Below are positions 33,762-44,842 of a stretch of 64,000 nt of DNA, one piece after another (positions within the stretch are counted from its first letter, which is position 1; every line of letters begins with the position of its first letter). Below the pieces are notes generated by a model. It saw only the letters and a list, made by a program, of their open reading frames with translations, was not told the origin of the DNA and ran no database searches. Source of the stretch: Blumeriella jaapii (Eukaryota; Ascomycota; Leotiomycetes; Helotiales; Drepanopezizaceae); contig VWND01000076.1 in NCBI GenBank assembly GCA_009599575.1, positions 434,001 through 498,000 of the forward strand, in the 5' to 3' direction. The position numbers were made by a program, and so were the translations under genes.

Positions 33762-36472
33762 GCTGCTTGGCAGGCTGATGTGAATGAATGGAAGTGTTGG
33801 TCCGACGTATCATCCGTCACACGATGGCCAGCGAAGATTCGAGGACTTTCGGAGGGCAGAGTTGACGGGAGCAGTAAGTACCTTAGGTAAGCAACAAATT
33901 CCCCCTCCCCTGGAAGCCCGACGCGGAAGCCGCGAGTTCCAGTTGAGGAAGGCGCCATCCGCTCATATTTTCCCTTCTCTTAGCGACAGTACAAGTACTG
34001 AGCTGCCTACCAACCTAGCTACAGTACCTACTAGGTAGGTAGGTACCTTACCTACCTACCTACTGTACCTACCTACCTACTGTACCTACCTACCTACTGT
34101 ACGTATCCACTTACCTATCTTTTTCGCTTGCTGGACTCACTCATTGCTCATGAGCTTCGAGTTCTCTGTATAGCGGTAGGTGTTTCGGTCACGTCTACGG
34201 CTGCGCGGTGACTCGATGAGCTGCCCCAACCAGCGGTGAGGATGGAGATGGGCGGTTACTGTAAAGTACAGTACTGTCTGTACTGTACACAGTACAGTGC
34301 AGTGCAGTAGTGATCTGTCACATGGGGGTGTATCACGTGACGCATCGCTAATGCGTAGGGCCCTGTTTCCATCTTGTTGCCATGGGACATACAGGACGTA
34401 CACATACAGTATCGGTACAGTATTCTGTACTATACTGCACATACTTTACAGTAAAGTAGACTGGCTGCAGTACAGAACTTAACACGGATTTAACATTCAA
34501 TAACACAGCATCACAGGGATCCAAGCCGGGCGACTGATCCAGCGTATCGCATCAACGTGCCACCCCTCAAGGTCGTATAGGATGTACAGTACAGTATGTA
34601 CGGTACAACAGACTCTGCCGACGCTGCCGACGCTCCAGCGGCTAGACTGGAAGCGAGAGCATAGCTAGCGGTGGACGCTGTTCTCCTGAGCGCCCAAACC
34701 AGGCCATGAGGAATTCAATGCGACGACAGAGTTTGCGACCTGCCTGCTCTCTGTGTACAGTCTTTTGCGTTGCTCGAGTACCTGCAGACGACTAAGTACT
34801 TGATGCAGCGTACATGCTGTATTGAATGAGCCGCGGCCGGCTCTTATCGATAAGACCAGCCGACAAATATTGTTTAGTACAGTACAGTACTGTACTGTAC
34901 ACAGTACACAACGTGAGACCCCGCCTCTCCATAGCAAGAGCAAGAAGCAGCCTGAATCGAAGAGGACGACGAAGACCTATCAATCACATACAGTACTATA
35001 CCACGCACGCCTGGCGAGACATCAAGATGCATAAAGGGCCCACCCAAAACGAGTAGGTGCAGCAAGAGTACTGTGTAGAGGCCAGGCGAGGCCAGGCAAG
35101 CAGACAAGATGAGAGAAGACGAGGTGAGGATTTCTGGATCGGCTTCTGCTTCTGCATCTGCATGTGCAGCGTTTGGCCTGCTTGCCAGCCAACGGATCCC
35201 AGACGGCCGAAGATGCAAACAGCGATACCTGACTCTGGGACATCACCACCCTGCTATGAGCAGTCCAAAGCCGCATTCGTGTTCCTTCGGACTTATCTCT
35301 TCTGCATGCTGAAAAGGTAAAGTAGGAAGCATCGACATTGCCCAAGTACTATGTATGCCAGCCCTTGCCCCGAGAGACCCTGAGTGGGCCAGGACCACCA
35401 GGGCCAAGCGCAGGCCAAGGGAATGCTGCAGCCCAACTTCATGCAGGCTGGGCTGCCACCCTTTGCCACTCGGTGATGGCGTGTGATGGGATGGCGGTCG
35501 ACATGCGCTGGATGTGTGTACGGTATGTACTGTAAGTGCTGTACAGTCCTGAAGTACCTTGCTCCTCCGTCCGTGGCATGAGTGTCGAGGGTGTGGAAGA
35601 CCGCGGTCGGTGTGTAGCTGGGCGGTACAGTCGCTAGGGAGAAGTAAGTACGGAACATATAGGTACACATAGATGGAGGGAGAATGGAACCTGAAGTGCT
35701 CGCCATACACCGACCCGTCTTGGCATGGGGGGGTAAAGCAACAAAGAAAATGTTGAGCTCCGTAAAGGTCCGTGGTGGTACAGGTAGATGTGTGTACATT
35801 ACCTACTGTATGTACTGTACACAGACTGTACCAGTCAGTCTCTCCCGCCAGTGGGGAAAGAGCTGCTGCGCGAGCCGCTGCCTGGGCCCGCTAGTCCCCA
35901 TGCGGCAATCGTGCAGGGCTTTCATAAAAAACCCCGCTACTGCACCACCTGCCTCTCGGTCTCCTACACCTTCCCCTCCCTCCACATCCTCTCTTCTTCC
36001 ATACCATCAACCTCCTCTTCAGACATCTGTCGGTGTCTTCCCTCCTACTTCCATCCATCCTTCTTCTCCTTCCTGTTCTCTCCGAACAGCTTTCAAACAG
36101 CTTCGTCGCCAGCCAACAACCCAATAACAACAACACCCTCAAGTTCGTCTGATTCTCTGCTTGCCTGCGCTGACCTTCATCATCCTCATCCTCCCTCCTC
36201 CTCCTCCTCCTCCTCCTCCTCCACCTCCTCCACCTCCTCCTCATCCTCTCGATCTCCCTAACCTCACCTCACCTGCCATGTCATATCACAGCTCCCTTCT
36301 ATCTCCGCTGCTCAGCGGAGGCCCTGTCCTGCCTCGATGTACTTTCTTTGCGTGATCCGCGCTCCGTCTGCTCCCATACTCAACACCACTACTGCCGTCA
36401 GGCGCTCTCTTGTGTCTGGCTGCGCGCGGAAATTGAGATTTTGATTCAGGTTCCCCAGCAACATCTCTCAAG
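33762..36472. other. Repeat-rich intergenic region and RRM-gene leader
   Basis: About 2.7 kb without a supported gene. TACC/GGTA palindromic tracts lie at 34020-34110, GTAC-type clusters at 34261-34310, 34395-34450, 34585-34605 and 34872-34910. A pyrimidine-rich stretch with a CTC run (36185-36250) precedes the RRM gene and may be its leader or promoter. Confidence 0.5.
34020..34110 (+). repeat. TACC/GGTA palindromic repeat tract
   Basis: Alternating TACCTACC and GGTAGGTA units with interspersed TACTGTACC, read directly. It can form stems with itself. Confidence 0.85.
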
Positions 36473-37409
36473 ATGTCCAAGCTCTTCATCGGGTGAGTTC
36501 GTTCGGCTTTGCGTCTTTGCGCCCCCCTCTGTTCTTTCTTCGACGAGAGCTAACCCGAACGCCAGTGGCCTCTCATGGCACACAGATGAGAATGCGCTCC
36601 GTGCAAAGTTCGAGGAGTTCGGTGCCGTCGAGGAGGCTGTATGTTTCCCTACCCTCACCCTTGTGTTCCAGCCACGCTGACTCATGTGACCATCAGGTCG
36701 TCGTCAAGGACCGCGACACCGGCCGCTCCCGAGGCTTTGGATTCGTTCGCTACGCATCTGATGCTGATGCTGACGCCGCTATCGCTGCGATGAACGACAC
36801 CTTGTAGGTCCAAGCATATCTAACGTGATGCGCCGGTGCTGACCTTTCCAAGGTTCGATGGCCGTTCTATCCGTGTTGATAAGGCTAGCGAGCGCGGCTC
36901 CGGCGGTGGTGGTGGAGGCGGCGGATTCGGTGGCGGCCGTGGAGGTATGCGGAAGCCTTGCTCCCGGCTTCGATGAAAACTAACACTCAGAAGGTGGCGG
37001 TTACGGTCGCGGTGGTGGTGGTGGTGGATACAATGGCGGTGGTAAGCTCTTCTCTTTATGCGTTGCTCGTTTCCTGCAAGACTCCTGATCCCGGGTCTCG
37101 TGCTTGTTCATCTGACCTTGCATATGGAGCACTGTTGGGATCTCGTGACCTACCAGAGAGACCTACATCCCATTTTCTTTCAACTGGTTCAGGGCTAACC
37201 TTTATTTCAGGCGGAGGCTACAATGATCGTCAGTCCTACGGCGGTCAAGGTGGTTACGGAGGTGGCCAGGGTGGCTACGGTGGCGGTGGTGAGTCCCCCA
37301 TCCTGTGTGTATCAGTTTTTGCTGACCATCAGACTCAGGATACCAAGGTGGTGGTGGAGGTGGATACCAAGGTGGTGACCAGGGTGGACAAGGAGGTGGT
37401 CGATGGTAG
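36473..37409 (+). CDS. Glycine-rich RNA-binding protein with one RRM
   Basis: Small RNA-binding protein of the kind induced by cold or stress in plants and animals; probably nuclear/cytoplasmic RNA chaperone. Model: join(36473..36492, 36566..36638, 36697..36803, 36853..36944, 36991..37041, 37211..37288, 37339..37409), 163 residues, all phases consistent. Seen: RNP2 KLFIGGLSW, RNP1 SRGFGFVRY, end of [14 protein letters not shown], then a tail of GGYGGGQGG and GGYQGG units. Seven short exons; three introns interrupt the Gly-rich tail, always within glycine codons. The final codons CGATGG TAG overlap a good donor (GTAGGT at 37406); removing 37406-37468 (branch GCTAAC) would give an end of RWQ with stop at 37473-37475, so two nearly identical C-termini are possible. 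Confidence 0.88.
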
Positions 37410-37840
37410 GTATGTTGTCATCCCACAAACAGTTCCTGAGAAGAAAAGCGTGCTAACTCTATGGACAGGCAATAAACGTGTCGGGCCATGGAATTCTCTC
37501 AGACCTTTGCTTGCGTCGAACGATACGATATGAGAACAAGAAAAAGTCAGCTGGTGCAGCGAAAGTTAATTGTGTGGTGCGACTGGAGGAACATCTTTGG
37601 ATGAACTCTTTTGGTCAGCCTGCGGTCTATGGATGCGAAATCTGGCGAGCCTGACGCTCTGCTCGGCGTTTGGGGGGATATCATTACCTGATGGTGTCAC
37701 ACTTTTCTTCCATGCACTGGTTTTCTCGACCGATCACTTTGATCACGGTCATCATTTGAAGACTGCACTTTGATGCAGGTTTACGTCTACCGCGAGGTTT
37801 TACCACAACTGGGTGGAAAAATGAAACGGCTTCTCCGAAA

Positions 37841-38803
37841 CTACTTCTCCGTCTCCTCTTGCTCGTCGGTGCTGTGACTCTTTTGAAGCTCGCGATCTAC
37901 GGCTTTGGCCGTGACTCGATTGCCCGCGCCCCTCTCCTCGAGCGTTCTCACCCGCCGGGCTAGATCTTTGATATGCTCATCCCCACTCTCCGCACTCAGG
38001 GCATTGAGAGCTACATCCAAGCCGAGGAGGTAGTCCTTGTTCGGTCCACTTGGGCCGACGCTCTTGTGAATATGCTCAGCTAAACGCTGCGGATCTTGCG
38101 GCCCCATGAACTGGTCATTGTCGGGGGTCCCAATATACACCAATGTCCGGATGGCGTCCGAGCCATCCGCTGGGTGGAAGGGGGTGTAGTGGATAGTGTA
38201 GCCGTTGATCTCTCGAATGTCGAGATACTCGCGCACTTCCGCCTCTTTGTCGGCTTGAATCCGATACGCGGTGCCCCAGACCTTGTCGGACCCAGAGGGA
38301 TGGGGGTCGTCCAGCGTCTCCCAGAACGAGCGCTCGATCAGAGTGACGACTCGGCCTGGCGCTTCGGGCGTGCCTCGATGATCTTGGCTGGCCAAGCGTT
38401 CAGTCAGCGAGCGTTACGGCGTCCACGGTGTAAGCTGCAGCTCGAAACTCACCTGGCCTGAAGAAGATAAGATGGTGAGTCTCGGATCGATCAATGCTTA
38501 TGCCGCCCCATCAGCAGGAGGGAGCTGCCACGTACCTGCCAGAACCTCCGCACGTATCCCGTCACCCAGCCCGGGACGCGGCGATCTAGATCTGCCATGA
38601 GCAACGGGGCCTCTCGCAGCGACAAGTGAGTCCGTGGCTCAGCGGGTCTCACCAAAGTGCGGAGGGGGCTTCCATATCAAACTCCTGGAGAGACCGCCTC
38701 GTCAACCCTGGATGCCCGATCGAGTGTTTTGGGGGGGGGACAAGCCCTACCCGTAGCCGAAGAGCCAGAGATGCGAATGCGATACTCCTGGATCAGCTAC
38801 CAT
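37841..38803 (-). CDS. GCG1: ChaC-type glutathione-specific gamma-glutamylcyclotransferase
   Basis: Breaks cytosolic glutathione into 5-oxoproline and Cys-Gly. Model: complement(join(37841..38387, 38453..38457, 38536..38591, 38653..38684, 38751..38803)), 230 residues, almost the same as yeast Gcg1. Seen: HLWLFGYGSLIWKPPPHF, the substrate-binding YGSLIW motif built from exons 1 and 2; RRVPGWVTGYVRRFWQ; ASQDHRGTPEAPGRVVTL, with the catalytic Glu in PEAP; VWGTAYRI; YLDIREINGY; VYIGTPDNDQFMGP; YLLGLDVALN; and LARRVRTLE. Correct joining of RRFWQ to the SQDHRGTPE motif requires a five-base exon, GCCAG, with a CAG acceptor on one side and GTGAGT donor on the other; skipping it breaks the frame. Short exons of 32, 56 and 53 bases surround it. 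Confidence 0.88.
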
Positions 38804-39288
38804 GGCGAGAGGTTAGGTGGGAAGCAAGGAGGAGGAGGAGGAAGAGGTGGTGGTGGTGGTGGTGGTGGTGAAGGAGGATTGTGACGTTGAAACTCGCTGG
38901 ACAGCCCGCACGCTACTGTAGTCGCTCGTGGACACTCTCATCACTCGGACCGGCTCCGTCGTAGCAGCAGATACGATGACATTTCCATCACCTGTGTTAC
39001 TAAATGACTGATATTCACCCTTCTCATCCGGAGGTGTGAGCAGAGGACTTCGCAGAGCGGCGCGGGCGCTTGCTTACGGTATGTACCACCCACGCCAGGT
39101 CGCACGGATTGTCACTGACTCGGTCTCACATCACAGCCCACCCCGCCACGGTCTCATTCATACCTACAGTACATATTGACTAGATTCGTTGCCACCAAAG
39201 CTCGAGGCGGATTCCTTCAGTACAAGCGACTATAACAAACACTTCTCCGAACACCTCACAGGCACCTGTTGCGGTCCAAGACCTCGAA
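38804..39288. other. Divergent intergenic region
   Basis: Upstream space of the ChaC and PEF1 genes. It holds a GGT/GGA-rich tract at about 38825-38870; nothing else recognised. Confidence 0.45.
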
Positions 39289-40431
39289 ATGGCCTATAAT
39301 CGCACTCTCAACCCGGATTCCCTCCCTGCGTAAGTCCTGGGCCTGCTCCGCCTTGTCCCCACTACTAGACTGCAACTGACGGTTGGTTATTCGCAGATTC
39401 GCGGAGCCCGAGCGGGTAAATCAACCACACCTCTGAGGTCCTAGAAGACAACAGTCGCAGGATTACGTAGCTGATATCCAAGCATAGAAAGGAAGCAACC
39501 CGCCATCATCTCACAGCCAACCGCTACGCAAACAATATCCGACTTCATACGCTGCTCTCCAACAGCAGCAGCAGCAGCAGGCGCAATACTCGAGGCCAGC
39601 GCCTCCTCTTCCAGCAGATCCTCGACGAGTATCCGGAGGCATGCAGTTTTCGGGCTACGGCTACGGTACTCCTCCCCCTCAAAACCACGGCTTTGGCTCT
39701 CCTCCCCCCCCAAGCGCAGGTTATGGCGGGGGACCAGCTCCAGTTTACAACAGACCTCCGCCGGCGTCAAGACCACCTCCTTCTCCCGCGCCTCCCAAAG
39801 GCGCCGACCCGGCCCTGTGGCCCCTCTTCAAGGCCGTCGACAAAGATGGTACGTCTTTACCCCTCCAGGCCCTCTCTGTCGCGACCAACAACATGCTAAC
39901 GATAGCTCCCCGCAGGTACCGGCCATCTCACAGAGAAGGAGCTGCGCTCCGCGCTCGTGAACGGCGACTGGACCTCTTTCGACCCGTATACCGTCAAGAT
40001 GATGATCCGCATGTTCGACAGCGACCGGTCCGGCTCCATCGGTTTCGAGGAGTTCTGCGGGCTCTGGGGCTTCTTGGCGGCGTGGCGCTCCCTCTTCGAT
40101 CGCTTCGACGCCGACCGGAGCGGGAACATCAGTCTGGGCGAGTACACCAATGCTCTGGTTGCGTTTGGGTACAGGCTCAGCCCGCAGTTCGTCGAGATCT
40201 TGTTTAGGGCTTTCGACAAGAACCGCCAGGGTGCGATTAGCTTTGACCTGTTCGTTCAGAGCTGCATCAGCTTGAAGAGGATGACGGATGTGTTTAAGAA
40301 GTATGACGATGATCGGGATGGGTACATCACTTTGTCCTTGTAAGTCTTTTCGTTTCTGACTTCTGAGGGGACGTACTGTACTGACTGTGCTTAGCGAGGA
40401 CTTCTTGACCGAGATCATCAAGCAGAAATAG
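39289..40431 (+). CDS. PEF1: Penta-EF-hand calcium-binding protein (peflin/ALG-2 type)
   Basis: Cytosolic Ca2+ sensor of the PEF family; relatives act in membrane repair, vesicle coats and budding. Model: join(39289..39329, 39397..39415, 39488..39848, 39916..40339, 40395..40431), 293 residues, all phases consistent. Seen: a Pro/Gln/Gly/Tyr-rich N-terminus including a Q6 run and GYGYGTPPP; then DPALWPLFKAVDKDGTGHLTEKEL (EF1); MFDSDRSGSIGFEEF (EF2); RFDADRSGNISLGEY (EF3); AFDKNRQGAISFDLF (EF4); and KYDDDRDGYITLSFEDFL (EF5, completed across the last intron). EF1, EF3 and EF5 keep good Ca ligands; EF4 has Asn-Arg-Gln at loop positions 3-5 and is likely weak. Exon 2 is only 19 bases. Confidence 0.92.
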
Positions 40432-43400
40432 GTTGGGTTTTTTGCTTCACGTCGTGGGCATGTTTGCATGGTATTGGCCTGTCGCTGCGACAGAGACTGT
40501 AATATCTGCATCGATGATCTAGGGAATAATCATAGATGTAATACGATACCCAAACTCTTCCACTTGTCAACTTCCACGTTTGGATCTAGTTTTGTGTCTG
40601 CGTTCTAATTTGCTATGCAGACCAGCTGGGCAAGGTCGAGTTCGCGCGGTTAGGTCTCATGTGTTCTTTTGGCATTCCAGCAATTTTGCATTTGCCAACA
40701 TTTCGACCACCCTTCTCATTTTGTCGTTGTCGTTGTTGGGCTATTGACAGCTCGCATCCTCCTTCTCCCCAAGACAAAGGATGCCTTGGTAAGGAGATCA
40801 CACACCCTCGACCACAACTACCTACCCTGTAATGCTGGAGCTAGACTCTCTATTCTGATCGATGTCTGCAACTTCCTGCCTCGTACATCTCTCCCCCCCT
40901 CGCTCCGCATCCGGACAAAACCGTCGACCAGGCCAGATCGACCTCATCGCCTCTGCCTTCTGACACGCAGCTTGCCACCATCAGAACGCGAACCTGGAGG
41001 CCCCCCTCTAGGCTTCCTGCACATCTTCCCGAAGACAGGGCCTCTAAAGATCTGTAAGGACTGCCTGAGAGGTCTTCTTCCAAACCTGTAAACATGGTCA
41101 TCTGTGGGCCGGTACGTACGCAGCCACGACTCTTCATGTTTCCTTCTAAGCAACTCTGCCAACTTCCGCCGAGCAAACCGCTCATCGGGTTATAAGGCAC
41201 CCGTGTACATACACGCAGACAGGTAGAGACGTCGACCCACCTCACCGCTGGGGACGCAGCGTTCCCAACACCTCCAAGCAAAGACCGGAGCTTTCTCCGT
41301 CTCCACAAGCTCGCCTCGTGAAGTGGGACGTCCGGCTCAATCGGATCAGATCAGATAGATAGACAAATGAAGGACGTGGCTCCCTCCCGCCACTCCCGGC
41401 TTTCTTCTTCATATTCTCTTCTCTGATAACAGGCAAGCAGGCAACCCAGCTAACAGCCCCCAATTGCCCTCCGAAGTAAATCTCGACACTGTCACTTCAC
41501 TACCCACTTGCTCAAGCTTCCCGATATAACGGGTCGGAACCCATTGATTTCCCGGAATTGGGTTGCAGGCTGTCGTCCATCTGACTTGCCTTGCTGGAGA
41601 AGGGGAAGGAGGGTTGATCACGAATGATTGAATGATTGAATGAGCGAATGAATGAACGGATGAATGAACGGTGTAAGCGCTTTAGGCGAGGGGAGGGAGT
41701 AGGTTGGTGTTTGCGAACGATACCTATGAGGACTTCGCATCATTCCGGTGGCCTCCTAATCGAGAGAGTTTTCTCCCCTATCTTCCATCTGTAGGGAATC
41801 GTTCTGACGCGCCTCCTTAAATCAGCCGCATTCCGGGGCGTGAATAGGGCCACCCGATAAGATACGCATGTATGGCCGCTGCCCTTTTGAGGGCTGGTAT
41901 CGACTGTATGTGCGTATAGTAGTCCCTAGAAAGCACCGTACTGCGAACGGCGTCCAGCACACCCCCCCTTGGAAAAGCAGCTGGCTGCTTCGGTCTCCTC
42001 TCAATTGGAATCGTAACGTACAGCACGTTTAGAACAAGTCCTACGCCGTCTCACAGCCCTGCGATCGACCCGACATGGGGCCTCACCATCCCCCCCCCCC
42101 AAAGTCCCACGACGATATCCTCACCGACGCCCAGCACGCTGGCATGGCAGCCGGCTGTCCTGAGCGTGTCTGGTGGCGCGAAATTTCGCCCATTGAGTTC
42201 GGGGCTGGTTCAAGCAGGGAGGATGGAGGAGGGGAGATTAAGAAAGACGGGCTTGCTTGTTTCGTAAGTACATACATATGTACTGAATTTCTGTCTACCG
42301 TGACAACAAGTATTGCTAGATAGACCGTCACACGCAACAAGACCGAGACTTTGCTCACGGGAATGGATCTGTTGTTGATGAAGAGTGGAGCAGGTTGCTT
42401 GCTTGCAACAAATATGTTGTCTGAGCCGTTTCTCGGTGGCTACACCTAAGCGGGACGAATGGGATCGATGGGCTGTCTGGTCGATGTGTGCGACTGTTCT
42501 GTGGGCGCGAGGAGGTTATTGTGACATACTTTCCAACTTGCTCTGGATAGATCAGTACAGCGTGAGGAAAACCTGTGGAAAAGCGTGGGTTGTTTTCAAC
42601 GCTGTAGCAGCCACGTATACCTAGGGAGCCAAGTCCAGGATCAGATCTTGTTTTCATGCTTTGCTGTGCTTTCCTGGAAACTGCAGGCAAAGCTTTGAGC
42701 GAGCAGCTTCGTTGATTGCTGAGGTTGTACAGTTGCCATTTCTCGTTGGCAGCTTGGGTTTGGTTGAAACGCTAGGCTGGGCTAGGTTTCCAGACTGCCT
42801 GTCGTCTTGCGAGAGACCTCCGCGCTCTGGAACTAGGTAGGTACAGTACAGTATATGTAGTCGGTAGGGAACACAGGTACTGTAGGTGTTCTAGGTGTGT
42901 TTCACTGTCTAGGGCCGTCAGGGTCTCAACCTTGGGATGCGTGTCGTTGCATTCACAGAGGGATCTAGGTAGGAGGCACATGGCGCGTCACCTGGCTCAG
43001 AACGGAGGAACGGCCTTTTCGTATCAAAGGTTACGCAGCTTTGGCTTCTTCTGTAGCTTGAAGATTGGCTATCTAGAGCTAGGGATTGTTGGCAGAGAGG
43101 GGAACGAGACTACGTGACCGGTTGGAAATATCTCGTTGCGATTCGCAATGAATCATCGAGAAACGGGACTGGTGATTGAAAAGAGATCCATCGCACGTCG
43201 TACGTACAGTAGCATGAATGTAAGCAATTAAGAGAGTCACTGCTCACGGAAGATTGCCTGTTCATTTTCCATTCCTGAGATGCATGTCACCTGTTTGCTT
43301 GTAGTAAAGACTCGATCTTATATGACTTGAGAATCCATGGTTGTTTAAGAAAGGTGATTTTTACAGAGCATCGCTTCATGGCCAGCAATTTCACACAGCT

Positions 43401-44842
43401 TGCTACAAATAGGTGGCCAAAGTGCCCATGAATGAAAAAAGAAAATGCAGAAATGAAGATGGTGATGAAAACAAAGTGACTTGTTTCAAGACAAGGTATA
43501 GAAACGGTTTTATGGAGACATAGCGAAAATATGAATAACGTCATATTGTTTCTCGGGTCGCCTTTTGATTTTACGAACCTACGCAGGCTTGACAGCCAAT
43601 GATCAAGGTCCGCCCCTGGTCAGGCAGTGATCCAAAACAAGCACGAGCAGGCCGAGAACATGCGTCCTCTCTCTTGTACAGTTGCACTCGAATTGCCGAT
43701 TTCCGTCGCTTTACACAGACATCCACTGATAGCCAGCGAACATACTTGATGCGAAGTGCAGCAAACCTACACAAGCACGGAGCAGCGCGAGGACACAATA
43801 GCATAGGACAGAAAAGATGAGATATGTACGTTCTCCCCGAGCTGACAGCCAGCGATTGAAACGAATCACGCGGTTTGTTTTCGAAGGTCCAGCTCGGTTT
43901 CCTCGGAAGCCGGCGAGCCGATGGTGCTACATACCTAGGTATGTACCTACCTATAGGTACTTTAGTGAGGTGATAATCCCCCGACTACCAAATTGGTCAT
44001 CTCGCAGAGTCCGCTGCTTTAACCCCCTTTCCGCTGACCGCTCCCCGACCAAGTGCAATTTTCTGCATTGATCTCGCGCTACGCTGTCCTGGGCAAGGAG
44101 ATGAAGGGAAAAGGAGAGGGTGTTGATTTGATGAGCTGAGCTGAGCTGAATGAGGAGGGGGTGTACCAACGTTAGTTGGCTTGGTGGTAAGTAGAGATCC
44201 ACTCGAAGCAAACAAGCAACCCAAGGCGACCGATCCGCAAAGCGTAAATCCATAAACAAGGCGAGCACCTCTGAACAAGCGGTAAAGTCAACATGCCCCT
44301 GTCTCGCCTGTCCATACACAAGTAAATAAACGAAAAAGTACAAGGCACGCGAGCTACGCCTGAATGGGAATCGGCCCGCCAGCCAATATTAAGTCAGGAA
44401 CGGAGGTACTGTACTGTAATACGATAGAGAGCGATCCAATCATAAGCTCGGCATGTAGATAGTCCGCAGACAAGCTCTTCTGCCCGCTCGGTTGTTAATC
44501 CTAAACATGACCTTAACCCTACCCTCACCCCCTGCCGATTTGAATTTAAGGTTAGATCGCCAAGCGACCCACACGTGATCGACAAGATGGAGTTAGTCCC
44601 TCCCAGTGATCCCCCTAGCGTCTCGCACTAAAGTAGCACCTCTACGGCCTTGTACAAGTTGTGATCCCCTTCGACCACTTCACCTTCTTTCTCCCTCTCC
44701 ATCACTTTCTCTCGAGACTCCACCACCGCTTCATTCTTTCAGCGGGCGCTCTTTCACATCTCTTTGCGTGGACCAGAAAAACGAAGCAGACCACAAACAA
44801 CACTCTCTCTTTTGATCTTCTCCTCCTTGTGATCAATTCAGG
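40432..44842. other. 4.4-kb gene-poor interval
   Basis: No gene model could be supported here by motif or by a consistent exon series, though small intron-rich genes could be missed. Seen: a GAATGAAT/GAATGATT repeat at about 41622-41675; homopolymer C runs (42090-42101); GTAC copies near 42843-42855 and 44408-44418; a TACC/GGTA block near 43930-43962; and an AT-rich stretch 43280-43560. A minus-strand frame near 44060-44278 includes a hydrophobic run but has no ATG and no recognisable family. Confidence 0.5.

Noticed and set aside
43997..44278. Minus-strand hydrophobic frame (RGARLVYGFTLCGSVALGCLF)
   Set aside because: No ATG, no supporting splice sites or family; kept only as a possible item within the gene-poor interval.
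44514..44530. TTAACCCTACCCTCACCC resembling telomeric sequence
   Set aside because: Single short irregular stretch, not repeated TTAGGG units; the surrounding region is ordinary.
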